DNA of 64,000 nucleotides from Tritonibacter litoralis (lineage in GTDB: Bacteria > Pseudomonadota > Alphaproteobacteria > Rhodobacterales > Rhodobacteraceae): positions 116,614-180,613 of the forward strand of contig NZ_WIBF01000010.1 in the NCBI RefSeq assembly GCF_009496005.1. The letters are read 5' to 3'. The notes beneath the pieces were generated by a model. The model was given only the letters and a program-made list of their open reading frames with translations, ran no database searches and was not told where the DNA came from. The stretch's first letter is position 1, and each line of letters begins with the position of its first letter. Shown here one piece after another: positions 29,694 through 42,186 of the stretch. The translations under genes and the position numbers were made by a program.

Positions 29694-29723
29694 CAAACCG
29701 GGGCGCGTAAGGGCCCCGGTTTG
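29694..29723 (+). terminator. Intra-operon hairpin between frcB and frcC
   Basis: An 11-bp perfect stem, CAAACCGGGGC (29694-29704) with GCCCCGGTTTG (29713-29723), and an 8-nt loop. Only scattered T follows. In binding-protein-dependent operons such hairpins protect the 3' end of the binding-protein mRNA and partly stop transcription, which would explain excess FrcB over FrcC and FrcA. Confidence 0.65.
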
Positions 29724-29788
29724 CTATTATCCGGAAGCTTTGACCCGAGCGGATCGTAGGCGCTAGGCTTTCGGTCAGGGAGAACACT

Positions 29789-30871
29789 ATGTCAGAAAAT
29801 GGATCTTCGGCCTCGGTTGGCCAAGACTTTGAGAAAAAGCTGGATGAGAGCGACAAGAGCATCGCCTCCTTCAATGTGAAAGCCACTTCACCGTTTGAGC
29901 GTATACAGCACGTGCTGCACAACAACCCAACACTTGTGCCCGTGATCGTGTTAATGCTCAGCCTCGTTGTCTTTGGCCTGATCGCGGGCGGCAAGTTTTT
30001 TTCCGCCTTTAACTTGAGCCTAATCCTGCAGCAGGTCTCGATCATCGGCATTCTTGCTGCGGCGCAATCGCTGATTATCATTACAGCCGGTATTGATCTC
30101 AGCGTTGCCGCGATCATGGTTTTGATGTCAGTGGTCATGGGCAATCTGGCCGTGTTTATGGGAGTTCCCACAGTGCTTGCGCTGTTTGTGGGCATGGCAG
30201 GTGGTGTGGGGGCTGGCCTTATGAACGGCTGGTTCATTACACGCATCAAATTGCCGCCGTTTATCACCACCCTTGGCACTTGGTCGATTTTCTACGCTCT
30301 GCTCCTTTGGCTGTCTGGCGCCCAATCCATTCGTGGCCAAGACATTGATACGAATGCACCTTTCCTCAAATTTTTTGGCGAAAGCTTTAACATCGGCGGG
30401 GCACGGATCACACTGAGCGCGATCCTGATGATCCTTGTTTTCCTCGCTCTGTGGTACATGCTTAATAAAACCGCTTGGGGACGACATGTTTATGCCATCG
30501 GCGATGACAAAGAAGCGGCAGAATTGTCTGGTATTCGCACAGATCGCACACTTCTATCCGTCTATGGTCTCGCTGGCTTCATCTGCGCATTGGGCGGATG
30601 GGCCTCCATTGGCCGCGTTGGCTCCATCTCTCCGCAAAGCTTCTACGAAGGGAACCTCGACAGTATTACAGCTGTGGTAATCGGTGGCATCTCCCTCTTT
30701 GGCGGGCGTGGCTCGATCATGGGAGCATTGTTTGGCGCCTTAATCGTTGGCGTCTTCCGCTCAGGTCTGCGGCTGTCCGGCGTGGACGTGCTTTGGCAAG
30801 TCTTTGCAATCGGTTGGCTTATCATCATCGCGGTCGCGATCGACCAATGGATCAGAAGGGTATCTGCATAA
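29789..30871 (+). CDS. frcC: Fructose-type ABC transporter permease
   Basis: Membrane permease of the ribose/fructose class (BPD_transp_2), 360 aa, with eight to ten hydrophobic segments from about residue 48. Family motifs are GIDLSVAAIMVLMSVVMGNL near 95, KLPPFITTLGTWSIFYALLL near 155, and YAIGDDKEAAELSGIRTDRT near 235-255. A soluble N-terminal tail of about 45 residues precedes the first membrane segment. AGGGAG lies upstream of the start. The stop codon shares one base with the frcA start. Confidence 0.92.
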   Translation: MSENGSSASVGQDFEKKLDESDKSIASFNVKATSPFERIQHVLHNNPTLVPVIVLMLSLVVFGLIAGGKFFSAFNLSLILQQVSIIGILAAAQSLIIITAGIDLSVAAIMVLMSVVMGNLAVFMGVPTVLALFVGMAGGVGAGLMNGWFITRIKLPPFITTLGTWSIFYALLLWLSGAQSIRGQDIDTNAPFLKFFGESFNIGGARITLSAILMILVFLALWYMLNKTAWGRHVYAIGDDKEAAELSGIRTDRTLLSVYGLAGFICALGGWASIGRVGSISPQSFYEGNLDSITAVVIGGISLFGGRGSIMGALFGALIVGVFRSGLRLSGVDVLWQVFAIGWLIIIAVAIDQWIRRVSA

Positions 30872-31647
30872 TGAACACTCCAGTTGTACAAGCCCGCGGT
30901 ATCGTCAAACGATATGGACATGTGACCGCAATCGATTCATCGGACTTTGAGCTGCGCCCCGGCGAGATTCTTGCTGTCATCGGCGACAATGGAGCAGGTA
31001 AATCTTCGATCGTAAAAGCAATCTGCGGGGCGACCATACCCGATGCCGGCGAAATCCTGATTGAAGGCAAGCCCGTTAAATTCTCCTCTCCGATCGAAGC
31101 GCGGGAAATGGGCATTGAGATCGTCTACCAAAACCTTGCCCTATCGCCTGCCCTGTCGATTGCAGACAATATGTTCACCGGCCGTGAACTGCGTAAGAAA
31201 GGGTTTCTGGGCAATGTTCTGCGTATGCTTGATAAGCCCGCGATGGAGAAATTTGCGCGCGAGAAGCTGACAGAGTTAGGGTTGATGACAGTCCAGTCGA
31301 TCAAGCAACCGGTCGAAACTCTCTCAGGGGGACAGCGGCAAGGTGTGGCTGTCGCACGCGCCGCGGCCTTTGCAACAAAGTTCATCATCATGGATGAACC
31401 CACCGCGGCCCTTGGGGTCAAGGAAAGCCGAAAGGTTCTTGAACTGATAAAGGACGTGCGCGCAAAAGGCATTCCGATCATCCTGATCAGCCACAACATG
31501 CCACATGTCTTCGAAGTGGCAGACCGCATCCACATTCATCGGCTGGGAAAACGTCTGTGCACGATCGACCCCAAAGACTACACGATGTCTGATGCTGTGG
31601 CCTTTATGACAGGTGCCAAGGAGCCCCCCGCGAAGGATTTAGCTTGA
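30871..31647 (+). CDS. frcA: Fructose-type ABC transporter ATP-binding protein
   Basis: ATPase subunit, 258 aa, a single ABC domain. It is half the size of the double-domain RbsA, as is typical for FrcA. Walker A is GDNGAGKSSIVKAI near residue 37, the signature is LSGGQRQGVAVARA near 152, and Walker B is FIIMDEPTAALGV near 170, with the His in LISHNMPHVF. The true start is ATG 30871 (MNTPVVQARGIVKRYGHV); the longer frame from 30598 lies inside frcC. It overlaps frcC by one base and frcK by four. Confidence 0.93.
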   Translation: MNTPVVQARGIVKRYGHVTAIDSSDFELRPGEILAVIGDNGAGKSSIVKAICGATIPDAGEILIEGKPVKFSSPIEAREMGIEIVYQNLALSPALSIADNMFTGRELRKKGFLGNVLRMLDKPAMEKFAREKLTELGLMTVQSIKQPVETLSGGQRQGVAVARAAAFATKFIIMDEPTAALGVKESRKVLELIKDVRAKGIPIILISHNMPHVFEVADRIHIHRLGKRLCTIDPKDYTMSDAVAFMTGAKEPPAKDLA

Positions 31648-32273
31648 GCGACCCCACCGAAACAGTCAAAGCCATATTGCCCCAGGTGCTCACAGCCTCT
31701 CGGGCCGGTCGGCGCAGGTTGGTCGCCCTTGTGGGGCCGCCTGCATCCGGCAAATCTACTCTGGCTGGGATGGTGGCCGAACAGTTGACCGCCGCGGGGA
31801 CCAAAACAGTGGTTGTTCCCATGGACGGCTTTCACCTCGACAATTCGCTTCTGTACGCGCAAGGTCTACTGCCGCGCAAAGGGGCGCCCGAAACGTTCGA
31901 CGTTGGCGGCCTCCTACGTGTCGTAAGTGCGCTTGCTGAAACGGACACCGTTTATTTTCCCAAGTTTGATCGCAACAGCGACATCGCTGTCGCCGGGGCT
32001 GGGGTCGTTTCGCAAACCTGTGATACCGTTATTGTCGAAGGGAACTACCTGCTTTTTGACGCATTTGGTTGGCGCGACTTGCAGGCTTATTGGGACTTTT
32101 CTATCCAACTCGACGTGCCTCTCCCCGTCTTGCGAGACCGTCTAATCGACCGCTGGCTGTCCCATGGTCTAACCCATGATCAGGCCATAGACCGTGCTGA
32201 ACAGAACGACCTTCGAAATGCCGAAAGGATCGTTGCAAGCGCGTTAGAAGCCGATGTTACGGTCTCTTGCTAA
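31644..32273 (+). CDS. frcK: Fructokinase-associated P-loop kinase FrcK
   Basis: A 209-aa P-loop kinase of the uridine kinase / phosphoribulokinase / pantothenate kinase group. Walker A is LVGPPASGKSTLAGMV near residue 33; VPMDGFHLDN near 63 and IVEGNYLLFD near 134 are family motifs. The start is TTG at 31644, overlapping the frcA stop, with GAAGGA upstream. The rhizobial frc operon ends in the same kind of kinase, so it probably phosphorylates the incoming sugar, though its substrate has not been shown here. Confidence 0.85.
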   Translation: MSDPTETVKAILPQVLTASRAGRRRLVALVGPPASGKSTLAGMVAEQLTAAGTKTVVVPMDGFHLDNSLLYAQGLLPRKGAPETFDVGGLLRVVSALAETDTVYFPKFDRNSDIAVAGAGVVSQTCDTVIVEGNYLLFDAFGWRDLQAYWDFSIQLDVPLPVLRDRLIDRWLSHGLTHDQAIDRAEQNDLRNAERIVASALEADVTVSC

Positions 32274-32405
32274 CGTAGATGCAAGTATTTTGAAGCGTGT
32301 GACCTGCCCTCCGGGGCTCCCTCATGCATATCGATAGGCTGCGGTTCTGGATTGGTCTTTCCCGACAAGGTGGTCCTCTACCATGTTAAGGAAAAAAATA
32401 AGCCA

Positions 32406-32483
32406 TGGCGAGCCGTGGAGGACTCGAACCCCCGACCTGAGAATTAGAAGTTCCCTGCTCTAATCCAGCTGAGCTAACGGCCC
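32406..32483 (-). tRNA. tRNA-Arg (anticodon UCU)
   Basis: Read on the minus strand, the acceptor arm GGGCCGT pairs with ACGGCTC (one G-U), the D stem is GCTC/GAGC, and the anticodon stem is GGGAA/TTCTC with loop CTTCTAA, giving anticodon TCT. The T arm is GGGGG-TTCGAGT-CCTCC. The discriminator G is followed by an encoded CCA. The total is 78 nt with CCA. It reads AGA codons, rare in GC-rich genomes. It lies between frcK and a LysR gene; no integrase or attachment repeat is seen beside it. Confidence 0.95.
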
Positions 32484-32643
32484 GCTCTTGTTCGGGCTGT
32501 ATCAGCCAATTCCCCGTCTATGTCAACGTGGTAACAAAGCCGCATGGCACCCTTGAAAAATCACTGATTTCCAAATGGGTTCTGGCCCACGGGGGAGATC
32601 GCCGCGCTCCAGTCAACCGGTACATACTGAAGGTGGCGGAAGG

Positions 32644-33534
32644 TCACCGAAGGTGTTTAACGCGTTGTGCAACAAAATCGACAAACCGACGCACTCGTGC
32701 GGTTAAATGACGTGTCGAGGGGTAAATTGCATGAATGGCCAAGGTTGAGCCTGTGAAATCCCCCAGCAGCTGCACCAATCGACCTTCTGCAAGGTCATCC
32801 GCGACCATATAACTGGGGGTCAAGACGATGCCGCGCCCTTTGAGGGCCAGAGCCCGTGCGCCGCTGGCGTTATTGATCTTCATCCGGCTGGTGACTTCAA
32901 TCACCTTGGATTGGCCATTAATCTCAAAGGGCCATTTGTTGCGTTGTTTAAAATTTGTATCGACAATACAGGTATGGTTCTTCAGGTCTTCCGGCTGTTT
33001 CAGGGAAGGCGCGCCAGAGAGATACTCTGGACTGGCGCACAAGACATCAGAAGCCATTCCGATTTGTCGGGCCAACAATGTTGAATCTGCTAAGGTTCCA
33101 ACCCGGATCGCTACGTCCATGCCTTCTTCCAGAAGATCAACATAGCGATCTGTCAGCTCAAGGCTCGCGTGGATCTCAGGGAATTGGTCGGAAAAATCAG
33201 CCAAAGCGTCCACAAGATACCTCTCGCCAAGGCAATGAGGGGCTGTAACTCTCAGCTCTCCGCGTAGAGTGCGCGTATCCTGGCGTACATCACTCTTCAG
33301 CTCTTCGTAGTCATCGACCAAACGGGAACAACGCTCGTAAAACGCAGCGCCTGTGTCCGACAAGGTCACACGCCGCGTCGACCGGTGAAACAACTGCGCC
33401 TCCAGTTCTTCTTCCAGAGCACGGACATACTTACTGGCAAGCTGCGGCGTCATGCTCAGCTTGTCTGCTGCCGATGTGAAAGAGCCGGTATCGGCGACTT
33501 TCAAGAACGTTTTCATGAGTTCGATTCGATCCAT
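32644..33534 (-). CDS. LysR-family transcriptional regulator
   Basis: A LysR regulator of about 296 aa. The HTH is MDRIELMKTFLKVADTGSFT then AADKLSMTPQLASKYVRALE. The arm RSTRRVTLSDTGAAFYERC and the effector-domain pattern LRVTAPHCLGERYLVDALAD follow, typical of the CrgA/YhaJ-like subgroup. An ATG nine codons earlier (33561) is possible; the chosen start gives the usual N-terminus. Its divergent neighbour is a membrane protein starting at 33643, which it may regulate. Target and effector are unknown. Confidence 0.85.
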   Translation of the reverse strand: MDRIELMKTFLKVADTGSFTSAADKLSMTPQLASKYVRALEEELEAQLFHRSTRRVTLSDTGAAFYERCSRLVDDYEELKSDVRQDTRTLRGELRVTAPHCLGERYLVDALADFSDQFPEIHASLELTDRYVDLLEEGMDVAIRVGTLADSTLLARQIGMASDVLCASPEYLSGAPSLKQPEDLKNHTCIVDTNFKQRNKWPFEINGQSKVIEVTSRMKINNASGARALALKGRGIVLTPSYMVADDLAEGRLVQLLGDFTGSTLAIHAIYPSTRHLTARVRRFVDFVAQRVKHLR

Positions 33535-33642
33535 GATTGTCAACGTACAGGCGATAGTCATTAAACGACAGGCGGCTTAATCAACAATTTCGCGGGTGTT
33601 ACCTCAGGGCTCAGTGAATGACACTGCTTCAGAGGCAAGCTT

Positions 33643-34467
33643 ATGACCTTCGATCTCTTAATTTTTGTGGTTTTGGCGCCATTGGTGGCCGGTATTGTGT
33701 TGAGCGCAGCTGAACACATCGGCCGTGTTCCATCTTTGGCCATTGCGGTTGCCGTTGGCGCAACCATCGCAGTGATCTACGTCATGCACGAAGGGGTCCC
33801 GCCACTGCCGCCGGTCTCTTCCAAGCAAAAACTTGGGCTGGTGCTCCTTGTGGCTCCGGTTGCTTTGCTCTGCGCACATCGTTTGAAACCAATGGGGCAG
33901 GCAATCGTGTTCGCTCTGTTGGCCACTGCGTGCTTTATATGGTTGATCCAGCGTCCGTTGATGGCTGGCCGGTTCAGTCTGCAATGGTTGCTGCCAATCT
34001 TGACAATTGCGGTTTTTGCGATCCTGCCAACAGTCCCAACGACGCGGAATACATCGCGTTTTGCCTGGCCGGTGACCCTGATTGCCATGAGCATTGCCGC
34101 CTGTGCCCTTGCACTGTTGGGCGGGTTTCTGGGCCTTGGACAGGTGTTGATCTCACTGTCGGCCTTTGTGGGTGGCTACGTCCTGGCCTTGTTTCTGGTC
34201 ACCTTGCGCAAGGGTGACACAGCCCGGTCGTCCGATCTGTCTCTTACCGCGATACGGTTCGGCCTAGGCCTGATGCTGGTACAATTGTCGACTTTTGCCA
34301 CGAACCTCAGCCTCACCGGATATCTTCTGCTGCTGGCGCTGATGGCGCTGCCCTTTGCCGACCGCAGCCTCTCGCGCTTGCCGCAGCTGGCGCAGCCTTT
34401 TGCTTATGGGGCTGCCGGGCTGCTGGTCGGCGGACCGGCCATCCTGATGGCGGTCTGGAACCTCTAA
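33643..34467 (+). CDS. Polytopic membrane protein of unknown function
   Basis: A 274-aa integral membrane protein with about eight hydrophobic segments: near residues 3-20, 28-45, 60-78, 85-100, 110-130, 148-170, 180-200 and 205-255. I recognise no family motif. Charged residues are few, and lie mostly in the short loops (HRLKPMG, RKGDTARSSD). It is followed 36 bp later by yceI on the same strand and may form a unit with it. It is divergent from a LysR gene. Function cannot be inferred. Confidence 0.75.
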   Translation: MTFDLLIFVVLAPLVAGIVLSAAEHIGRVPSLAIAVAVGATIAVIYVMHEGVPPLPPVSSKQKLGLVLLVAPVALLCAHRLKPMGQAIVFALLATACFIWLIQRPLMAGRFSLQWLLPILTIAVFAILPTVPTTRNTSRFAWPVTLIAMSIAACALALLGGFLGLGQVLISLSAFVGGYVLALFLVTLRKGDTARSSDLSLTAIRFGLGLMLVQLSTFATNLSLTGYLLLLALMALPFADRSLSRLPQLAQPFAYGAAGLLVGGPAILMAVWNL

Positions 34468-34503
34468 TTCTTACCTCAACCAACCCCTCCGAAAGGAAAG
34501 AAT

Positions 34504-35088
34504 ATGTCTTTTATCTCTCGCTCCACCCTTGCTGCGGCCTTGCTGATTGCAACCGCGCCTTTGGCCCAAGCCGCCGATAAATACAAAGTTCATGAAGATC
34601 ACACTTGGCTGACCTTCAGCCTGAGCCACGCGGGCTGGGCCAATGCACATGGCATCTTCCGCGCGGTATCCGGCGACATCACCTTTGACAAAGACGACGT
34701 CACCAAAAGCTCTGTCTCTGTTGTGATTGCAGCAGACAGCCTGGACACCAACTCCGAAGTCCGTGATCGCGACATGGGTGGCGCAGATTTCCTCAACATC
34801 GTGGAATTCCCCGAGATCACCTTTGACAGCACCCGGATCGAACAAACCGGCGAGCGCACGGCAATGGTGTATGGCGATCTGACCATGATCGGTGTCAGCA
34901 AAGAAATCGCGCTGGATGTCACCTGGAACAACGAAATGCCGCTGCCGTGGGATACCTCCACCGTCAAAACCGGCTTCACCGCCACCGCGACCATTGATGG
35001 GACCGACTTTGGCATGAACCAGCTGGTGGCATTTGGCCTGGGTCCAAAAATCGACGTAGAAATCGATCTGGAAGCGTTGCGCCAATAA
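34504..35088 (+). CDS. YceI-family periplasmic lipid-binding-like protein
   Basis: A 194-aa secreted YceI protein. The signal peptide ends near residue 24 (APLAQA/ADK). YceI features are HTWLTFSLSHAGWANAHGIF, the beta-barrel strands SSVSVVIAADSLDTNSEVRD and GADFLNIVEFPEITFDST, and YGDLTMIGVSKEIALDV. YceI proteins bind isoprenoid-type ligands in a lipocalin-like barrel; many are stress- or acid-induced. AAGGAAAG precedes the ATG. It may be co-transcribed with the upstream membrane protein. Confidence 0.9.
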   Translation: MSFISRSTLAAALLIATAPLAQAADKYKVHEDHTWLTFSLSHAGWANAHGIFRAVSGDITFDKDDVTKSSVSVVIAADSLDTNSEVRDRDMGGADFLNIVEFPEITFDSTRIEQTGERTAMVYGDLTMIGVSKEIALDVTWNNEMPLPWDTSTVKTGFTATATIDGTDFGMNQLVAFGLGPKIDVEIDLEALRQ

Positions 35089-35110
35089 GCCGGAATATCG
35101 GCCCCTAGCT

Positions 35111-35162
35111 CACATGAGAAACAGCTGGCGACGGATCACGATGTCGCCAGCTGTCTCATGTG
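35111..35162. repeat. Long inverted repeat after yceI
   Basis: The two arms are about 20 bp: 35111-35132 and 35143-35162 pair as CACATGAG(A)ACAGCTGGCGAC on each side. The left arm has two extra bases and the spacer is 10 nt. It starts 22 bp after the yceI stop. No T-run follows on the plus strand, so it is a strong RNA hairpin but not a standard intrinsic terminator. The remaining 200 bp to the next gene hold nothing recognisable. Confidence 0.65.
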
Positions 35163-35370
35163 GAACCGCGGTCCCCCCTACCGCCTGCAGCACACTTTTG
35201 ACATTACCACTCAGCCCGATGTTTTTCCGGGGTTGGCCCCTACCAAAATGCACATCGGACTGCCAAGCTGTGTCATTGACACACCCAAGTGGGTTGGCAT
35301 CATAAAAAAGGGATGGATTTGGGTATTCCAAACGCACCGGTCGTCAATGTGATCACTTTGGGTAGCTGTT

Positions 35371-35847
35371 ATGACGCGTAGCGTTCAACTGTCCCACGAG
35401 TATCCCTACAGCGCCGAACAGGTCTGGGCCGTGGCCACCGATTTGGACCACCTGCGGACAGTGACGCAAGGTTTGTTGGCCTTTCGCGATCTGCCAAGCG
35501 GCCAGATCCATTCAGGGCAACATCTCAACGTTCAAGTCTCGCTTTTTGGCAGGCTGCCCTATCAACCCTATGAGATGACCGTTGTGAGCTGCGATCCGAC
35601 GCAGATGACATTCCAGTCCGAGGAAGTCGGCGCAGGTGTTAAATACTGGCGCCATTCATTGGCAGTTGTCCCAACCGCCGCGGGCTGTCGCATCGACGAG
35701 CAGATCGCAATCGACGCAGGGCACTGGACCTGGGCATTTGCAGCCTGGGCGCGGTTTTTGTACCGCCGCCGCCATGCGCCCCGCATGCGCATTCTTGAGG
35801 CACAGGCATCCGCCCACGCATCCGCCCTGGCCTCAACCCGAGATTAA
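35371..35847 (+). CDS. SRPBCC-fold protein
   Basis: A 158-aa protein with the START/Bet v1-like (SRPBCC) fold, which forms a cavity for hydrophobic ligands. The opening SVQLSHEYPYSAEQVWAVATDLDHL and the closing helix GHWTWAFAAWARFLYRRRHAPRM are typical of small polyketide-cyclase-like members. There is no signal peptide. It has no clear operon partner: yceI ends 280 bp upstream, and gbcB converges on it 55 bp downstream. Ligand unknown. The ribosome site before the ATG is weak. Confidence 0.72.
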   Translation: MTRSVQLSHEYPYSAEQVWAVATDLDHLRTVTQGLLAFRDLPSGQIHSGQHLNVQVSLFGRLPYQPYEMTVVSCDPTQMTFQSEEVGAGVKYWRHSLAVVPTAAGCRIDEQIAIDAGHWTWAFAAWARFLYRRRHAPRMRILEAQASAHASALASTRD

Positions 35848-35902
35848 TTTTGTCAGGCCAAGGTTTTGGATTGGCACAGCCCATGCGCCAATCCATTTCA
35901 CA

Positions 35903-36988
35903 TTACACTTCGACTTCAACCTTGCCGATCGGGTTCGAACAACAAGCCAGGATATAACCTGCCTCGATATCGTCCTCGGAGATGCCACCGTTGTGGACCA
36001 TGTGGACCTCGCCCTTGGTCTTTTTCACCTTGCAGGTGCCACAGACCCCAAAGGTGCAGCCTGATGGAATATTCAGGCCCACGTTACGCGCCGCGGCAAG
36101 GATTGTATCGGTCTCGGCCACTTTGGCAGTGACCCCCGAGGTGGCAAAGGTGACTTCGGCGTTGGTGTCATCATCGGGGATCACGTCATCCAGAAGCGGC
36201 TGTTCGGCTTCTGTTTCAACGGGCGCGCCAAAGCTTTCCTGGTTGTAGCGCTCCATGTCAAAGCCAAGCCCTGCAAGGGCTTCGCGCACGGCCTGCATGA
36301 AAGGCTCTGGCCCGCAGCAATACACTTCGCGGTCCAGGTAATCCGGTGCCATCAGACCCAGCATCAGCTGATTGAACTGCCCCTGATACCCCGTCCAGGG
36401 GCGATAGCGGTCCGGCTCTTCGACCACGAACTTCAGATCAAGCCCAGCTGTGCGGCTGGCCATATGTTCAAGCCGCTCACGGAAGATGATTTCGGACGGG
36501 CGTTTGGCGCAGTTGATAAAAACCACGTCCAGATCGCCGCCCTCATCCCACATGCAGGTGGTCATGGACATCATCGGGGTGATACCCGAACCCGCAGAGA
36601 TAAACAGGAACTTCTTGGACTGGCTTTGGGCATTGGTAAAAAGACCAGCGGGGCCGATGGCCTTCATCCGCATGCCCGGTTGCAGATTGTCCAGCATCCA
36701 GCGGGTGCCGATGCTGTCAGCCTGCGCCTTGGCGGTGATGGTGATGGACCGGGGGCGCGAGGGGGACGAAGAGATTGTATAGGTGCGGTGCACCACGCCG
36801 CCGGGCTGGCCGGGAGCGGGGATTTCCAGCGTCAGAAACTGGCCCGGATCATAAGAGAAGAGCGCACCAGAGGGCGCGCGAAAGCTGAAACTGGCGGTGT
36901 TGGGCACCTCTGGCACAACCGAGACACATTCCAGCATCTCACTGTCCTGCCAGAAGGTGGGGGCGGTTTTGGAGGGGAGGGTGTTCAT
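35903..36988 (-). CDS. gbcB: Glycine betaine demethylase reductase subunit
   Basis: A 361-aa electron-transfer subunit with a ferredoxin-NADP reductase-like domain followed by a plant-type ferredoxin domain. The first has VVHRTYTISSSPSRP for flavin and FLFISAGSGITPMMSM plus YCCGPEPFMQAVRE for the nucleotide. The second has GCTFGVCGTCKVKK and a final ILACC for the [2Fe-2S] cluster. It passes electrons to the Rieske oxygenase GbcA. The start at 36988 lies four bases after the gbcA stop; the frame from 37171 overlaps gbcA and was rejected. It converges with the SRPBCC gene. Confidence 0.88.
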   Translation of the reverse strand: MNTLPSKTAPTFWQDSEMLECVSVVPEVPNTASFSFRAPSGALFSYDPGQFLTLEIPAPGQPGGVVHRTYTISSSPSRPRSITITAKAQADSIGTRWMLDNLQPGMRMKAIGPAGLFTNAQSQSKKFLFISAGSGITPMMSMTTCMWDEGGDLDVVFINCAKRPSEIIFRERLEHMASRTAGLDLKFVVEEPDRYRPWTGYQGQFNQLMLGLMAPDYLDREVYCCGPEPFMQAVREALAGLGFDMERYNQESFGAPVETEAEQPLLDDVIPDDDTNAEVTFATSGVTAKVAETDTILAAARNVGLNIPSGCTFGVCGTCKVKKTKGEVHMVHNGGISEDDIEAGYILACCSNPIGKVEVEV

Positions 36989-36992
36989 ATCG

Positions 36993-38306
<1,314 letters not shown>

Positions 38307-38344
38307 TCACAAGAGCCCCCACCGCCACCCGCGGTTTGACATAT

Positions 38345-38522
38345 CTGCAAGGCTGGTTTCCGGACTTGGATGAGGCCTTGGCCCAAGATGCGGCACCTTC
38401 CCGGGATCCTCCTCCCAGTGGTCATGGCCGCGTCTGTTCATCCTTACCGTTGCGGGGGCAGCGCCGGAGTTGCACCGGCTTCCCAATTCTCGGCATCCCA
38501 TGAAAAATGCCGCACCTTACAG
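38345..38522 (-). promoter_or_regulatory. Cobalamin (B12) riboswitch upstream of gbcAB
   Basis: On the minus strand, CTGTAAGG (38522-38515) pairs with CCTTGCAG (38352-38345) as P1. Inside are a GGCAT/ATGCC hairpin, the conserved GGGAAGCCGGTGCAACTCCGGC segment split around a hairpin, the core CCCGCAACGGTAAGG (38456-38442), CCACTGGGAGG-type P6 sequence, and the B12 box AGTCCGGAAACCAGCC (about 38366-38351). These are the defining elements of the adenosylcobalamin riboswitch family. The next gene on this strand is gbcA. The 125-nt leader between may hold the expression platform: GGCTCT (38317-38312) could pair with AGAGCC overlapping the gbcA ribosome site. Confidence 0.9.
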
Positions 38523-38908
38523 GCGCCACCATATTCCAGTTTGAAGCCGTGGCTGAAAGGCTTGCGACAGATCCCGCTACAAAACAGACATTATGGCGTG
38601 GTTGTTTTCAACGGCTGCATGAGCCGGACCCGAACTTAGCCCACCTGCCAGATCACGGCGTTCTAAGAGACAAACCGCACGATCCGATTTAGGAATCAGC
38701 GCGCTGACAGAACAATCCTGTAGTTTTAAAAAGCTCACGTCACCTGCTGAAGAGTCGGACGCGCGTCCAGCGGTACCAGATGCCAATAACCCATGTTGTT
38801 CATCCGCAATTCATGATCATAAATATCCGTGGTCGCGGCTGCTCGCTCAATATCGTCAGCCAGCCACCGCTTCCCCTGTTCCGATTGTCCCGAATACCCG
38901 TAAATCCG
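38523..38908. other. Intergenic region without recognised genes
   Basis: These 386 bp lie between the riboswitch (minus strand) and the oxyR stop. The promoter driving the riboswitch and gbcAB should be at the left end. Short open frames on both strands have no family features, and no repeats or RNA structures stood out. Confidence 0.5.
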
Positions 38909-39820
38909 TCACAATCCGCGGGCCAAAGGCGCGACATTTAAAATCTCTTGGATATCGGCGGCCACCGCGCGCAGCTTGTCGCCCATGGGGTTGGTGGCCC
39001 GCCAGACCATGCCGACGCGGCGTTGGGGCTTGTCGCCTTCAAACTGCGCGATGGAAACATCCGCCGAACGTGTTTCCACCGGCACCGCCATTTGCGGCAA
39101 CAACGTCACTCCAAGCCCTGCGTTGACCATCTGCACCAATGTCGACAACGAGCTGCCATCCATCACTTCACGCGGCTGGCTGGGGCGCAATTCGCAAAAG
39201 CTGAGCGCCTGGTCGCGAAAACAATGCCCTTCTTCCAGCAACAGCAACTGCATCTCTCGCAGCATATCCCGGCTGGGCACGGGTAAACCTGCATCCGATG
39301 CCGGACGCACCAGCACGAACTCTTCGTCAAACAGCGGATGTTCGACAAATCCCGCCTCGCCCACCGGAAGCGCCATGATCGCCGTATCCAGCTGGCCGCC
39401 CTGCAATGCGCGGATCAGATGCTGTGTCTGTGTCTCGCGAATGCGAAACTCAATCTGTGGATAGCGCGCCCCAAGGCCGGTCACGACCTGTGGCAACAAA
39501 TAGGGCGCCATGGTTGGAATCACCCCCAACCGCAGCTGCCCGGCCAACCCCGGCCCCGCCGCGCGCGCCAGATCCCCCAGCTCATCCACCGCGCGCAAGA
39601 TCTCTTGCGCCCGCAGGCGAAATTCTTCGCCAAATCCCGTCAGCTGCACCATCCGCGCCCCGCGTTCAAACAGCGGCAGCCCCAGCGACGCTTCCAACTC
39701 TTTGATCTGAACGGACAAGGCGGGTTGGGACACTGCGGCCAACTCGGCGGCACGGCCAAAATGGCCCTGCTGCGCCAGCGCTTCAAAGTACCTCAATTGG
39801 CGGAGAGTGATATTCATCAT
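38909..39820 (-). CDS. oxyR: Hydrogen-peroxide sensor OxyR
   Basis: A 303-aa LysR regulator. The HTH is ITLRQLRYFEALAQQGHFGR then AAVSQPALSVQIKELEA. The effector domain carries the redox pair in EEGHCFRDQALSFC, C200 and C209, which match the Cys199/Cys208 disulfide switch of E. coli OxyR. LLPQMAVPVE near residue 260 is also OxyR-like. It is divergent from katG, its classical target. The start could be either of the first two Met codons. Confidence 0.94.
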   Translation of the reverse strand: MMNITLRQLRYFEALAQQGHFGRAAELAAVSQPALSVQIKELEASLGLPLFERGARMVQLTGFGEEFRLRAQEILRAVDELGDLARAAGPGLAGQLRLGVIPTMAPYLLPQVVTGLGARYPQIEFRIRETQTQHLIRALQGGQLDTAIMALPVGEAGFVEHPLFDEEFVLVRPASDAGLPVPSRDMLREMQLLLLEEGHCFRDQALSFCELRPSQPREVMDGSSLSTLVQMVNAGLGVTLLPQMAVPVETRSADVSIAQFEGDKPQRRVGMVWRATNPMGDKLRAVAADIQEILNVAPLARGL

Positions 39821-42117
<2,297 letters not shown>

Positions 42118-42137
42118 ACCTAACGAAATAAAAACAA

Positions 42138-42170
42138 AACGGCCCCGTACATATGTGCGGGGCCGTTTTT
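42138..42170. terminator. Bidirectional intrinsic terminator after katG
   Basis: A strong stem, AACGGCCCCG with CGGGGCCGTT around an ACATATGTG-type loop, followed by a T-run on the plus strand (ending 42170) and preceded by A-rich sequence at 42130-42139 that gives a T-rich tail on the minus strand. It serves katG and also the convergent acetyltransferase gene. Confidence 0.85.
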
Positions 42171-42186
42171 GTCTGGCCGTGGCGCA

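Noticed and set aside
32406..32483. Integration site at the tRNA-Arg gene
   Set aside because: No integrase, direct repeat of the tRNA 3' end or foreign genes were seen on either side.
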